Shown piece by piece: positions 8,597 to 18,227 of a DNA stretch of 64,000 nt (position 1 is the first letter of the stretch; each line of letters starts with the position of its first letter). Source of the DNA: Bacteroidales bacterium (GTDB taxonomy: Bacteria; Bacteroidota; Bacteroidia; Bacteroidales; UBA932); NCBI GenBank assembly GCA_015060245.1, contig SUYU01000006.1, positions 62,001 to 126,000 of the forward strand, written 5' to 3'. The notes under the pieces are model-generated. The model worked only from the letters and a program-made list of their open reading frames with translations. It made no database searches and was not told the origin of the DNA. Made by a program: the position numbers and the translations under genes.

Positions 8597-8766
8597 TAAG
8601 TAAATTTTCAGGCTAATGTAAAATATTTGAAAAAGAGTTCAATAGATTGTAAATTAGATAATTATCGGATAAAATCTGCCGCGGCACCCTTGTCTGCCAG
8701 ACAGGAAATTGAACCACTCAGTCAAAACCATTATGGAGTGTTTCTGTTGTAGTATAAAAACTCAAT

Positions 8767-9711
8767 ATGAAACACTCTTTGTTATTTTTTCTTGCCCTGT
8801 CTGTGGCGGCTGCAACTTTGAAGTCAGCCCCAATGGCAGATTCCATGTTGCACAGGAGATCTTCGTCCTCCAATATTTATAGTGAAGTGCATTATGCTTC
8901 AGTTGCACCGGCTTTCAGCGATTTGCCGTTTACTGACGATTCTCTTCCTAAAGTTGCCGATATATACTTGCCACAGGGATTTGCCATTACAAAGAGCGGA
9001 CGGGGCAACTCTTCAACTCCATATCCGGCTATAATTGCAGTCTCTGGTGATGGAAGCAAAGATGCCTCTGCAATTGCCGCCATGCTTCAGGCGCTCGATT
9101 ACGGCTATGCTGTAGTGGCTATAGAGCATGATACAGCGCATACTGCGGGTGTGCATTATATAATATCGGCCATAAAGTGGATAAAGGAGAATGGACGCAA
9201 ATACAGGCTCAACCCTGCAAAAACGGTTCTTTGGGGCAACTCCCATGGCGGTTATCTTGCAGCTGTTGCAGCATGTGCCGGTACATATCTGCAGGGATTC
9301 AATACCGAAATGGAGTTTTATGACTCTGACCGCATGGCGCAGGCGCAGGCATCGGAACAGCATCTGCAGCAATTGGCGACTGCGTTTGGAGCAGACAATA
9401 CCAACAACAGCACCAAAGTACAGGCAGTTATTGACCTGTACGGCTATTTTGAACACAATGGAGGAAACGTTACGCCAAATCTCTTCATTACTCCACAGAC
9501 GCCTCCTTTTTTCCTTATGTATGGAGAAAATGACCAATTTGTTCCATATAGGCAGGCAGAGGCGTTTGCTTCTGAATTGAAAAGTGCAATTGGCAACCAA
9601 TTTGTAGAGTATCTGTTGTTGCCCTCAACAGGACATGGAGGAGGGCTGTTTGATTCCCCACAATTTTCCCGACAGATTTTTGTGTTTCTCAATAAGGTGT
9701 TGTTTGATTAA
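8767..9711 (+). CDS. Exported alpha/beta hydrolase (esterase-like)
   Basis: The 314-residue protein has a signal peptide (LLFFLALSVAAATLKSAP) and an alpha/beta-hydrolase fold of the BD-FAE/carboxylesterase type. The nucleophile elbow is WGNSHGGY, the acid is likely in YGENDQFVP and the base in STGHGGG. The oxyanion-hole segment is AVSGDGS rather than the usual HGGG, which is atypical. It probably acts on a small ester or acylated glycan in the periplasm. The next gene encodes a second, unrelated-looking hydrolase about 84 bases downstream, so the two may be co-transcribed. Confidence 0.8.
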   Translation: MKHSLLFFLALSVAAATLKSAPMADSMLHRRSSSSNIYSEVHYASVAPAFSDLPFTDDSLPKVADIYLPQGFAITKSGRGNSSTPYPAIIAVSGDGSKDASAIAAMLQALDYGYAVVAIEHDTAHTAGVHYIISAIKWIKENGRKYRLNPAKTVLWGNSHGGYLAAVAACAGTYLQGFNTEMEFYDSDRMAQAQASEQHLQQLATAFGADNTNNSTKVQAVIDLYGYFEHNGGNVTPNLFITPQTPPFFLMYGENDQFVPYRQAEAFASELKSAIGNQFVEYLLLPSTGHGGGLFDSPQFSRQIFVFLNKVLFD

Positions 9712-9746
9712 TTGGTTAAATTTGTGCTGTTGATTATAGGCGATGG

Positions 9747-9794
9747 AGTAAAGCAAAAGTAAAAGCAAGATAAGGGTAAAAGTAAAAGTAAAAG
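9747..9794. repeat. Degenerate AAAAGT hexamer repeat before the second hydrolase
   Basis: About seven units of AAAAGT or close variants (AAAAGC, AAGGGT, AAAAGG) run directly up to the ATG at 9796. A change in repeat number would alter the leader but not the reading frame. Confidence 0.6.
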
Positions 9795-9795
9795 G

Positions 9796-10992
9796 ATGCG
9801 TAGGTATCATAAACAGGAAAAAATTGGTGCATTGAAATACATGCTGCTCGTTGTGGTTGCCCTTTTTGCGGCACTTGATGTGGCAAATGCGCAACAGGTC
9901 AGGAGAGAGACTCTCAAGTACCATGAGGGGTTATATCTGGACCGGTACTGGTCTGATGAGCATGCCGGAGACCTTCGGAACTCTTGCAAATGCGCTCCTG
10001 CAGCGGCCGCAGAGACTACAACCGGAGGTCGGATTTCCACTAATGGTCAACGGCAGGGCGTACTTGAAGCAGGAGCCCATTGCTCTGCGGTAACGGAAGA
10101 CCGGAGAACTCCGGCAATGATATTCATGTTTGGAGGCGGATTCTATACCGGGGTGCGTGACCGTAAGGAGTATCTGCCATATTTCCATTTTCTGGCGAGC
10201 CGGGGCATTCAGGTCTTCTCAATAGATTACAGGCTGGGGTTGGCTCCGTTGGTTGAAAAGATGAAGGGTGCAGCAAGTGGTAAGGAAGAGGCACATTCCG
10301 CCGGTCCCGTGGATGGTGTCAAGGGCGGAAAGGGCAGAAAGAGCGGCAAAATTGCAGCGGCGCGGCAGATGGTAGGCCTCTTGCGCAAAAGTATAGATAT
10401 GGCGGTCGAGGATCTTTTCAGGGCAACTGCATTTATCATATCAAATGCAGAAAAGTGGGGGATTGATACCTCTATGATTATGACCAGCGGTTCAAGTGCA
10501 GGGGCAATCTCGGTGCTTGAGGCTGAGTATGCACTCTGTAATGGGGGAGAGGAAGTTGAACCTTATAACTATGTTCCGTCGGGATTCAAATATGCAGGAG
10601 TGGTCTCTTTTGCCGGGGCAATAATGAGTGTAAACGGCAAATTGAAATGGAGTTCCAGGCCTGCGCCAATGATGCTCTTTCATGGAACAGCCGACTCAAA
10701 TGTACCTTATGACAAACTCTGGACCCCGTTTGGAAGCCTCTATGGTTCAAAATATATTGCAGACCAATTGACAGGGATGACTGCACCGCACACTCTATTT
10801 ACATTTGAGAATGCAACACATACAGTTGCTGTATCTCCAATGAAGGAGAATCTTCTGCAGATTGCAGCCTTTATTGAAGAGTCGGTATTTGATGGTAAAA
10901 AGTTTATTGCAAATACAGTGGTTGACCAGCCGGGGCTGCCCGAATTGAAGAGAAAACTTAAACTTAAAGATTATATAAAGGCAAATTTCTGA
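9796..10992 (+). CDS. Exported alpha/beta hydrolase with a basic insertion
   Basis: The 398-residue product shows an oxyanion-hole motif (MFGGGFYTG), a nucleophile elbow TSGSSAGA, the acid in HGTADSNVPYD and the base in ATHTVAV. It therefore resembles carboxylesterase/lipase-family hydrolases. The signal peptide is MLLVVVALFAALDVANAQ; translation may start at 9796 or, more typically for a signal peptide, at the internal ATG at 9841. A lysine/glycine-rich insertion (VKGGKGRKSGKIAAARQ) sits between the oxyanion and nucleophile regions, and a long variable segment precedes the core. The substrate is unknown. Confidence 0.78.
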   Translation: MRRYHKQEKIGALKYMLLVVVALFAALDVANAQQVRRETLKYHEGLYLDRYWSDEHAGDLRNSCKCAPAAAAETTTGGRISTNGQRQGVLEAGAHCSAVTEDRRTPAMIFMFGGGFYTGVRDRKEYLPYFHFLASRGIQVFSIDYRLGLAPLVEKMKGAASGKEEAHSAGPVDGVKGGKGRKSGKIAAARQMVGLLRKSIDMAVEDLFRATAFIISNAEKWGIDTSMIMTSGSSAGAISVLEAEYALCNGGEEVEPYNYVPSGFKYAGVVSFAGAIMSVNGKLKWSSRPAPMMLFHGTADSNVPYDKLWTPFGSLYGSKYIADQLTGMTAPHTLFTFENATHTVAVSPMKENLLQIAAFIEESVFDGKKFIANTVVDQPGLPELKRKLKLKDYIKANF

Positions 10993-11024
10993 TTGCCTGT
11001 AAAGAGAAATATTTGATTGGGAGT

Positions 11025-11519
11025 ATGAAAAAGGAAAGATTTGATTTTTCAGCAGAGGATGCGCGTTTTATGGAACTTGCCATAAAACTCTCTGACGAGA
11101 ATGTTGATAATGGTGGTGGCCCATTCGGGGCTGTGATTGTAAAGGATAACCATATTGTGGCAACAGGTGTGAACAGGGTTGTTCCCAACAATGACCCTAC
11201 CGCCCACGCCGAGGTTACTGCAATACGCAATGCCTGCAGTGCTCTTGGAACATTCAAACTCGACGGCTGTACCGTGTACAGTTCGTGTGAGCCCTGTCCG
11301 ATGTGCCTGAGTGCACTCTATTGGGCAGGTGTGGAGCGTATCTGTTACGGCAATACAAAGCAGGATGCAAAGGAGATAGAGTTTGATGACTCTTTCATAT
11401 ATGACCAGTTGGCACTCCCTTATGAAGAGCGCTCCATAAAGTGTGACCACATTATGCGTGATCAGGCCCTCAAGGTATTCAAGAAGTGGAAAGAAAAGGA
11501 TGACAAGACTCCTTATTAA
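11025..11519 (+). CDS. guaD: Guanine deaminase (cytidine-deaminase fold)
   Basis: The enzyme converts guanine to xanthine and ammonia in purine salvage. The zinc site is visible as HAE (61-63) and PCPMC (90-94). The C-terminal segment FDDSFIYDQLALPYEERSI, with a terminal Tyr-ended tail, closely follows the short bacterial GuaD of Bacillus (about 156 residues), which distinguishes it from tRNA adenosine deaminase. I take the ATG at 11025 (164 residues); an upstream TTG extension is unnecessary. The gene follows the hydrolase by 32 bases and is closed by a hairpin at 11575. Confidence 0.88.
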   Translation: MKKERFDFSAEDARFMELAIKLSDENVDNGGGPFGAVIVKDNHIVATGVNRVVPNNDPTAHAEVTAIRNACSALGTFKLDGCTVYSSCEPCPMCLSALYWAGVERICYGNTKQDAKEIEFDDSFIYDQLALPYEERSIKCDHIMRDQALKVFKKWKEKDDKTPY

Positions 11520-11574
11520 TCTTCTCCAAAAAGTTGGAAAAATAGAGAGAACTCCAAAGTTTGGACAAAATGAC

Positions 11575-11613
11575 ATGAACCCCAAAAAGTCTGGTAAAAC
11601 TTTTGGGGTTCAT
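11575..11613. terminator. Terminator hairpin after guaD
   Basis: ATGAACCCCAAAA pairs perfectly with TTTTGGGGTTCAT (13 base pairs, 13-base loop), followed by a short T-rich tract. It lies between converging genes and could serve both strands. Confidence 0.7.
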
Positions 11614-11716
11614 TTTATGCTCTCCTGATATGGACTTGCCATTTATGATGGTGATTTCAGAGTCACTCTTTTATGCCGATGCACTCTCTATTTAGAGTTC
11701 CTTACCACTAAAACTT

Positions 11717-12937
11717 CTATTTTAGAGTAGCAACAACAAGTACCGGATTGCTCTCCTCTGTAAGAGTGGTAGCCACCTCCTTCATCCTCTGTGATGATGA
11801 TTTTTCTGCAATATCCATAAACTGGATGGCATCAACAAGTTGATACATCTTGCCGTTAACCAGTGCTTTAGGGTAGAATGCAATGCCATTGGCATCAAGG
11901 TCATTTACGAATCCTGCAGATTTCAGGTCCTCATCATACTTCATGCCCCTTGTTGTGCCGCTCTGTTTGTCATAGACAAAGTAGATGAATCTGTAATTTT
12001 CATCTATGTTCGGATAGTTTTTGAAAAGGAACAATGCTCTTCCTGTAATGAACTTGTCACTCTCAAACAAAAAGGAATTCCAATATAATCCCGGTTTGAA
12101 CTCACCGTAATCTACAAGATATTTTGGATGTATCTGTGCCGCTTTATCCAGAGTGTAGAGTGTATCCTTTTCATTGAAAAGCAAAAATGGAGAATTCATG
12201 CCTGTATGCAGGTTCGGAGAGTTGGTCCTTACCAGGAATAAACCTACCGTCCCATCTTTTTCCGCCTTTTCTGCTCTCTCCAAATTTTTTGCAGAGGGTT
12301 TGTCTATCTCAAACTCTTTGATGAGTCTTGTTGTAATGGTATCCCCTTTAGGGTCAAGGATAATGATTTTGTCCTCTTTTGTCTTGAAGTCTGTACTCAA
12401 ATATGTATATGTACCATCGGGATAGCGGTATACTTCGTGCTCAGGTATTCCGGTTGGAATGTTCTCTGCAAAGGAACCGTCATTGAGATTGTATGTATTT
12501 ATTTTGTCGTAACTTACAACGTCAATGAAATTGTCGTGTGTACAAACTTCTTCAATGAAGTTGTACTCCTCTTTTGAGCGTCCGTTTTTTCCTATTTGGG
12601 CAATGAATTTTCCGGTATTGCTGAAGTGGAGAGGTGCCTGGTTGGAGATTGTGCGGTAAATTACAACACCTTCACTGGTTGGGGCTATGGACATGGTTAT
12701 GACATCTCCCTGTATCATTGACGATTCAGAGGTCTCCAAAGGTATGTAATCTATTGCGCTTGCATACTCACTCAGATTTACGGTTGTAATGTTGCTGTAT
12801 GCGCCTGCCACATCAATTACCGGCAGTTGGCCCTCACTCTCTTTGTCTGATCCGCAGCCCGCTATTATTGTGCATAGGGCAATGGCCGGCAGCCAGTTGG
12901 AACTTAAGTTTTTAATAGTGCTTTTTAAGGTTTTCAT
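11717..12937 (-). CDS. Six-bladed beta-propeller lipoprotein, copy A
   Basis: The 406-residue product has a lipoprotein signal (ALCTIIAGCGSDKE) and the VNLSEYASAIDYIPLETS segment typical of the Bacteroidota six-bladed propeller family (DUF4934/DUF5128-type). Successive blades can be seen in GKFIAQIGKNG, INTYNLNDGSF and DTLYTLDKAAQ. These are surface or periplasmic lipoproteins of unknown ligand. The gene is a tandem duplicate of the one at 13046: the first ~95 and last ~85 residues are almost identical, the middle has diverged. The 5' flanks are also similar, so the promoter was duplicated too. Confidence 0.82.
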   Translation of the reverse strand: MKTLKSTIKNLSSNWLPAIALCTIIAGCGSDKESEGQLPVIDVAGAYSNITTVNLSEYASAIDYIPLETSESSMIQGDVITMSIAPTSEGVVIYRTISNQAPLHFSNTGKFIAQIGKNGRSKEEYNFIEEVCTHDNFIDVVSYDKINTYNLNDGSFAENIPTGIPEHEVYRYPDGTYTYLSTDFKTKEDKIIILDPKGDTITTRLIKEFEIDKPSAKNLERAEKAEKDGTVGLFLVRTNSPNLHTGMNSPFLLFNEKDTLYTLDKAAQIHPKYLVDYGEFKPGLYWNSFLFESDKFITGRALFLFKNYPNIDENYRFIYFVYDKQSGTTRGMKYDEDLKSAGFVNDLDANGIAFYPKALVNGKMYQLVDAIQFMDIAEKSSSQRMKEVATTLTEESNPVLVVATLK

Positions 12938-13045
12938 GGTGCGTTGTCTTTATTGTAAATGTGATTTGTTTATTATCTCTATGATTATGTCGGACCCCCA
13001 TACGGTTCTGGCAGAAATTTGCCATTAATGGACTCCTTGACTTCT

Positions 13046-14266
13046 TTATTTTAGAGTAGCAACAACAAGTACCGGATTGCTCTCCTCTGTAAGAGTGGCA
13101 GCCACCTCCTTCATCCTCTGTGATGATGATTTTTCTGCAATATCCATAAACTGGATGGCATCAACAAGTTGGTACATCTTGCCGTTAACCAGTGCTTTAG
13201 GGTAGAATGCAATGCCATTGGCGTCAAGGTCATTTACGAATCCTGCAGATTTCAGGTCCTCATCATACTTCATGCCCCTTGTTGTGCCGCTCTGTTTGTC
13301 ATAGACAAAGTAGATGAATCTGTATTTTTTATCTATGTTTGGATAGACCAGGGCATTGAACAGGGCTCTTCCTGTTATGAACTTATCATTTTCATACAGA
13401 AAATTTATCCAATATAATCCGGGCTTGAACTCACCGTAATCTACAAGATATTTTGGATGCATCTGTGCCGCCTTATCCAGGGTGTAGAGTGTATCCTTTT
13501 CATTGACAAGTAAAAACGGAGAATCATGACCTGCATATATGGCACTAGGGTTGGGTTTTGACGCAACGAAGAATGAAACTCCTCTTGCCTTTATATTTTC
13601 TGTCTGTTCCATATCTTTTGCAGATAACTTGTCGGGCACAAATTCTTTAATTAGCCTTGTTGCAATGGTATCTCCCTTGGAGTCAAGTACAATGATATTG
13701 TCCTCTTTTGTATTCATGTCTATATTAAGATATGTATATGTGCCGTCAGGATATCTGTATATCTCAAATGATTGGATTATGGTTGGAATATTGTTTACAA
13801 AAGAGCCATCATTGAGATTATATGTATTTATCTTATTGTGACTTGCAATGTCAATAAAATTATTGTGTGTAAATACATTATACATAAAGTCGAATTCCTT
13901 TTCTGACCGGCCTTCCGTTCCTATTGCGGTAATGAATTTTCCGGTATTGCTGAAGTGGAGAGGTCTTTGGGAGGTATTGGGACGGTAGATAACGACACCT
14001 TCATTGGTTGGGGCTATGGACATGGTTATGACATCTCCCTGTATCATTGACGATTCAGAGGTCTCCAAAGGTATGTAATCTATTGCGCTTGCATACTCAC
14101 TCAAATTTACGGTTGTAATGTTGCTGTATGCGCCTGCTACATCAATGACCGGCAGTTGGCCACCATTCTCTTTGTTTGATCCGCAGCCCGCTATTATGGC
14201 GCATAGGGCAATGGCCGGCAGCCAGTTGGAACTTAAGTTTTTAATAGTGCTTTTTAAGGTTTTCAT
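13046..14266 (-). CDS. Six-bladed beta-propeller lipoprotein, copy B
   Basis: It has the same length (406) and design as copy A, with lipobox AIIAGCGSNKE. Relative to A, changes concentrate between about residues 95 and 300, for example EGRSEKEFDFMYNVF against NGRSKEEYNFIEEVC. The C terminus from RFIYFVYDKQSG differs by only one residue (VAATL against VATTL). Copy B is upstream in the direction of transcription. The 108-base spacer and the leader of each copy share sequence, so each is probably transcribed from its own start. Ligand and role are unknown. Confidence 0.82.
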   Translation of the reverse strand: MKTLKSTIKNLSSNWLPAIALCAIIAGCGSNKENGGQLPVIDVAGAYSNITTVNLSEYASAIDYIPLETSESSMIQGDVITMSIAPTNEGVVIYRPNTSQRPLHFSNTGKFITAIGTEGRSEKEFDFMYNVFTHNNFIDIASHNKINTYNLNDGSFVNNIPTIIQSFEIYRYPDGTYTYLNIDMNTKEDNIIVLDSKGDTIATRLIKEFVPDKLSAKDMEQTENIKARGVSFFVASKPNPSAIYAGHDSPFLLVNEKDTLYTLDKAAQMHPKYLVDYGEFKPGLYWINFLYENDKFITGRALFNALVYPNIDKKYRFIYFVYDKQSGTTRGMKYDEDLKSAGFVNDLDANGIAFYPKALVNGKMYQLVDAIQFMDIAEKSSSQRMKEVAATLTEESNPVLVVATLK

Positions 14267-14328
14267 GGTGCGTTTTTTATTGTAAATTTGATTTGTTTAT
14301 TATCATCTATGATTATGCCGGAACCCAG

Positions 14329-15966
14329 TTATTTGTTGCGCTCTATCTCCCTGAGGTTCTCCATCTTCTTTTTCTCAAGGAAGTCATATACGCCTCCGAG
14401 GTGTTCAATGACCCTCTTGTTGGAGAATTCATAGACCTTTGAAACAAGTCCGTCAAGGAAATCCCTGTCATGGGAGACCACAACAAGTGTACCGTCAAAG
14501 TTCTTGAGGGCCTCTTTAAGAATATCTTTGGTCTTTATGTCGAGATGGTTTGTAGGCTCATCAAGAATAAGCATATTTACAGGTTCAAGCAGCAGTTTTA
14601 TCATTGCAAGTCTTGTCCTTTCTCCTCCCGACAGCACCTTCACCTGCTTCTCCGAGTCATCCCTGCCAAACATAAAGGCTCCCAGAATATCCCTTATCTT
14701 GGTTCTGATGTCGCCAACGGCCACATTGTCAATTGTGCTGAAGACTGTCTGCTCCTCATCGAGAAGCGATGCCTCATTCTGTGCAAAGTAGCCAATCTTG
14801 AGGTTGTGGCCCAACTGCAGTTCGCCGTCAAAATCTATCTGGTTCATTATGGCCTTTACCATGGTGGTCTTTCCCTCTCCGTTCTTTCCCACAAAAGCAA
14901 CCTTCTCGCCCCTCTCTATGGTTATTGAGGCATTGGCAAACACATTGTGGTCTCCGTAACTCTTGCCGAGTTCCTTGGTGATTACCGGATATGAACCTGA
15001 ACGTGGCGCCGGTGGAAAACGGAGGTTGAGCGCACTTCTGTCAATCTCATCAACCTCAATTATCTCAAGTTTCTCCAGCATCCTTACCCTCGACTGCACC
15101 TGATTTGTCTTTGAATATGTGCCCTTGAAACGTTCAATGAACTCCTTGGTCTCGGCAATCATCTTCTGCTGGTTGTCGTAGGCGGCCTGCTGCTGTTGCC
15201 TGCGCTCTGCCCTGAGTTCAAGGTATTTGCTGTAGTTTACCTTGTAGTCGTAAATCTTGCCCATTGTTATCTCAATGGTCCTGGTGGTAATGTGGTCTAC
15301 GAATGCTTTGTCGTGGGAGATTACCATTACCGAGTTGGCGCTGTTAATTATAAACTCCTCAAGCCACTCGATTGATTCAATGTCGAGGTGGTTGGTGGGC
15401 TCGTCGAGAAGCAGCAGTGTGGGCTTCTGCAAAAGTATCTTTGCAAGTTCAATCCTCATGCGCCAGCCGCCGCTGAATTCGGTGGTCTGTCGGGTAAAAT
15501 CACTTCTTTTGAAACCGAGGCCAATGAGGGTGCGTTCAATATCCTCCTCGTAATTGGTAAGGTCTATATGGTAGAACTTCTCGGATAGGGCTGTAACCTC
15601 CTCAATGAGCGCCATATACTCCTCGCTGTCGTAATCGGTCCTGGTTGTGAGTTGGTTGTTGAGTTCCTCAATCTTGCGCTCAATGGCAAACAGATGCTCA
15701 AATGCCTGGGCTGTCTCCTCAAAGACCGTGCGGCCGTTTTCAACCATAAGGTGCTGCGGCAGATAGCCTACCTTGCCGCCGTCGGTTACAGAGACCTTGC
15801 CTCTTGTGGGGCTCTTGATGCCTGCAAGAATCTTCAGCAGGGTCGATTTTCCTGCTCCGTTCTTGCCCATAAGGGCAATCCTGTCCTTGTCATTGATTAC
15901 AAAAGATATGTCTTTAAAGAGGGCCGTTCCGCCAAATTCTACAGTAAGTCCGTCTACAGATACCAT
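14329..15966 (-). CDS. ABC-F family ATPase (ribosome-associated type)
   Basis: The 545-residue protein contains two ABC ATPase domains in one chain and no membrane segments. Domain 1 has the Walker A GKNGAGKST, signature FSGGW and LLLLDEPTNHLD. Domain 2 has GKNGEGKTT, LSGGERTRLA and LILDEPTNHLD. The linker between them is long, charged and helical (QQQQAAYDNQQ). This is the ABC-F layout, whose members act on translating ribosomes, some as antibiotic-resistance factors; which subgroup applies here cannot be told by eye. I start it at the ATG at 15966 instead of a TTG two codons upstream. Confidence 0.88.
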   Translation of the reverse strand: MVSVDGLTVEFGGTALFKDISFVINDKDRIALMGKNGAGKSTLLKILAGIKSPTRGKVSVTDGGKVGYLPQHLMVENGRTVFEETAQAFEHLFAIERKIEELNNQLTTRTDYDSEEYMALIEEVTALSEKFYHIDLTNYEEDIERTLIGLGFKRSDFTRQTTEFSGGWRMRIELAKILLQKPTLLLLDEPTNHLDIESIEWLEEFIINSANSVMVISHDKAFVDHITTRTIEITMGKIYDYKVNYSKYLELRAERRQQQQAAYDNQQKMIAETKEFIERFKGTYSKTNQVQSRVRMLEKLEIIEVDEIDRSALNLRFPPAPRSGSYPVITKELGKSYGDHNVFANASITIERGEKVAFVGKNGEGKTTMVKAIMNQIDFDGELQLGHNLKIGYFAQNEASLLDEEQTVFSTIDNVAVGDIRTKIRDILGAFMFGRDDSEKQVKVLSGGERTRLAMIKLLLEPVNMLILDEPTNHLDIKTKDILKEALKNFDGTLVVVSHDRDFLDGLVSKVYEFSNKRVIEHLGGVYDFLEKKKMENLREIERNK

Positions 15967-16067
15967 ATTCAAATATATTTGTCAGACAAAGATAGTCATT
16001 TAAAGACGTTAAACTTTTAAGGTTAGGAATCTTTTAGTAAATTCGCACCACTTAATTTCAGAAAAAC

Positions 16068-16763
16068 ATGCATACAGATAAGACACTTGGCGTTTTGGGC
16101 GGAATGGGCCCTGCTGCAACAGCAGACTTTTTGAGGGTGCTTGCAGAGAAGACTCCTGCAGGAACAGATCAGGAGCATCCGAGAATGATTGTTTATTCCC
16201 ATACTGTCACTCCCGACAGAACAACCTTTCTTTTAGGTAAGGGACCTGATCCTACAGAGTATATAAAAGATGGTCTTAAGACCCTGATTGGTTGGGGAGC
16301 CGATATCTTGTGTGCAACCTGCAATACAGCCCACTATTTTATTGACGGTTTCAGGGATGAGATTGATAAACCGATTGTGCATATCATTGACGAGACAATC
16401 CTCAAGTCATCAACCGTATCTCCTCAGGGAGCATGGCTTACTGCAACTCTTGGAACAATGAAGACAGGATTGTATCAGAAGCATGCGAAAGATAGCGGAT
16501 ACAATTTCCGTATTCCTGATTACGATATGCAGGTGGAGATCCATGATGTTACCGATATGGTAAAGGCCGGTCTTCATAAGGAGGCAGGCGAGAAATTCAG
16601 GGGTATTGTGGAGCGTCTTTGGGAGATCGAGAAACTTCCTGTTGTGGGTGCCTGTACAGAGATTCCTATTGCCTATGCAAATACAGGGCTCGACAAGGAG
16701 ATGGGCATTTCATGTCTTGAGGCCTTGGCAGAGGGATGTATAAGGGAGTTGTATTATAAATAG
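16068..16763 (+). CDS. Aspartate/glutamate racemase family protein
   Basis: This is a 231-residue, cofactor-independent racemase with the two catalytic cysteines visible: Cys85 in ATCNTAH and Cys196 in VGACTEIP. LGVLGGMGPAATADF at the N terminus is the family signature. It likely interconverts L- and D-aspartate or glutamate. It precedes a dicarboxylate/glutamate carrier by 60 bases, so uptake and racemisation are probably co-expressed. True peptidoglycan MurI has a different motif set, and this looks like the YgeA/aspartate-racemase branch. Confidence 0.86.
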   Translation: MHTDKTLGVLGGMGPAATADFLRVLAEKTPAGTDQEHPRMIVYSHTVTPDRTTFLLGKGPDPTEYIKDGLKTLIGWGADILCATCNTAHYFIDGFRDEIDKPIVHIIDETILKSSTVSPQGAWLTATLGTMKTGLYQKHAKDSGYNFRIPDYDMQVEIHDVTDMVKAGLHKEAGEKFRGIVERLWEIEKLPVVGACTEIPIAYANTGLDKEMGISCLEALAEGCIRELYYK

Positions 16764-16823
16764 ATGTTTGTCGGGAAACAGAGGAAAACCTGACATGCTG
16801 AACAGGGATAAAAATTTAAAACT

Positions 16824-18059
16824 ATGAAAAGCATTAAGATTGCATTGCCTTGGCAAATACTTATAGCCCTTGTGTTGGGCGTTGTTTTTGGCATTTTCTG
16901 CCATGAGTATGTAAAATATATCAGTTGGGCAGGTGATATGTTCCTCCGCCTGTTGAAGATGATTGTGATACCAATTGTATTCTCGTCAATGGTGGTTGGT
17001 GTTGCAAGTATAGGCAAGACCGGAGGTTTGGGAAGAATTGCCGGCAAGACCTTTGCCTATTATGTTACAACTACAGTTGTTGCAACTATGATAGGTCTTT
17101 TATTTGTAAATATACTTAAACCAGGAGTGGGCTCATCGTTGGTCTCTCAGGCCGATACCCAGGCCCAACTTGCCTCTGCAGACAAAATTTCACTTGGCGA
17201 GCGCATAATAACAATTATCCCTGACAATATAGTGAGTACATTGGCGGAGGGCGACCTTTTGGCCGTTATCTTCTTTGCCATTCTCTTTGGATATTTTGTA
17301 ACACAGGTGGGTGACAAATCAAGGGAGACGTTGATAGATGTCTTCCAGTCGGTCTTTGACGTCATTATGAAGATTACCCTTTCTGTAATCAAATTGGCAC
17401 CTTATGGCGTCTTTTCAATCGTGGCCAAGATGATTTCGCAGCAGGCTGGGGATATGGACAAACTGGTTGAGATAGCCCAGAGCCTCGGCATGTTTGTGCT
17501 TATTGTGTGGATTGGCTGTCTTATCCAGTTCTTTGTAATTCTTCCTTCTACAGTATACTTTTTGGGCAAGGAGAACCCTTGGAGGCATATGAAGAAGATG
17601 TCTACAGCCATTCTTACCGCATTCTCTACCTGCTCTTCAGGTGCGGCACTGCCAATCTCTTTGAGGGATTCGCAGGAGAAGTGCGGCATTTCAAACAAGA
17701 TTGCAAGTTTTACACTTCCGCTCGGTGCAACCATAAATATGAACGGAACTGCGCTTTATGAGGGTGTTGCAGTAATATTCCTTTCTCAGGTTTATGGTAT
17801 TGAATTGTCGTTTATTGAGCAGATGATAATTGTTGTAACTGTATTGTTCTCTGCGATTGGTACCGCAAGTATTCCTATGGCCGGCCTTGTAATGCTTTCG
17901 GTAGCAGTTACTGTGGCAGGATTGCCGTTGGAAGGTATTGGCCTTGTACTTGCAGTTGAGCAACTTTGCGACATGCCTCGTACAGCAACCAACTCATACG
18001 GAGATATGTGCGGAGCAGTTGTAATTGCCAAGTCGGAGGGCGAAAAACTCACAATCTGA
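16824..18059 (+). CDS. gltP: Dicarboxylate/glutamate:cation symporter (DAACS family)
   Basis: The 411-residue carrier shows the conserved reentrant-loop and substrate motifs of the GltP/GltPh/DctA family: STCSSGAALPIS (serine-rich loop), MNGTALYEGVA (cation and substrate site) and MPRTATNSYGDMCGA near the end. Eight membrane segments and two hairpins are expected. It imports glutamate, aspartate or C4-dicarboxylates with protons or sodium; the exact substrate is not readable. It forms a probable two-gene operon with the racemase and is closed by a two-way terminator shared with gadC. Confidence 0.88.
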   Translation: MKSIKIALPWQILIALVLGVVFGIFCHEYVKYISWAGDMFLRLLKMIVIPIVFSSMVVGVASIGKTGGLGRIAGKTFAYYVTTTVVATMIGLLFVNILKPGVGSSLVSQADTQAQLASADKISLGERIITIIPDNIVSTLAEGDLLAVIFFAILFGYFVTQVGDKSRETLIDVFQSVFDVIMKITLSVIKLAPYGVFSIVAKMISQQAGDMDKLVEIAQSLGMFVLIVWIGCLIQFFVILPSTVYFLGKENPWRHMKKMSTAILTAFSTCSSGAALPISLRDSQEKCGISNKIASFTLPLGATINMNGTALYEGVAVIFLSQVYGIELSFIEQMIIVVTVLFSAIGTASIPMAGLVMLSVAVTVAGLPLEGIGLVLAVEQLCDMPRTATNSYGDMCGAVVIAKSEGEKLTI

Positions 18060-18141
18060 TGCGGCAGTGAGCCTATGGCTCCTTGCTATAAATGTCATAA
18101 AGATGAGGATGGCCCACAGTCATCTGTATGAACAGAAAAGG

Positions 18142-18180
18142 GACCGGATCAAAATTGCTTTGACCCGGTCTCTTCTTTTT
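18142..18180. terminator. Bidirectional terminator between gltP and gadC
   Basis: GACCGGATCAAA pairs with TTTGACCCGGTC (one A-C mismatch, five-base loop). T-rich DNA follows on the plus strand (TCTTCTTTTT) and on the minus strand (CCCTTTTCTG). Confidence 0.75.
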
Positions 18181-18227
18181 CAATCCTGGGCATTGCAGAT
18201 GTAACCATACTGCAACAGTCGGTGCAG

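Noticed and set aside
8767..9711. Prolyl oligopeptidase
   Set aside because: The protein is too short and lacks a propeller; only the esterase-like core is present.
16068..16763. Glutamate racemase MurI
   Set aside because: The cysteine contexts and N-terminal signature fit the aspartate/glutamate racemase family of the YgeA type better.
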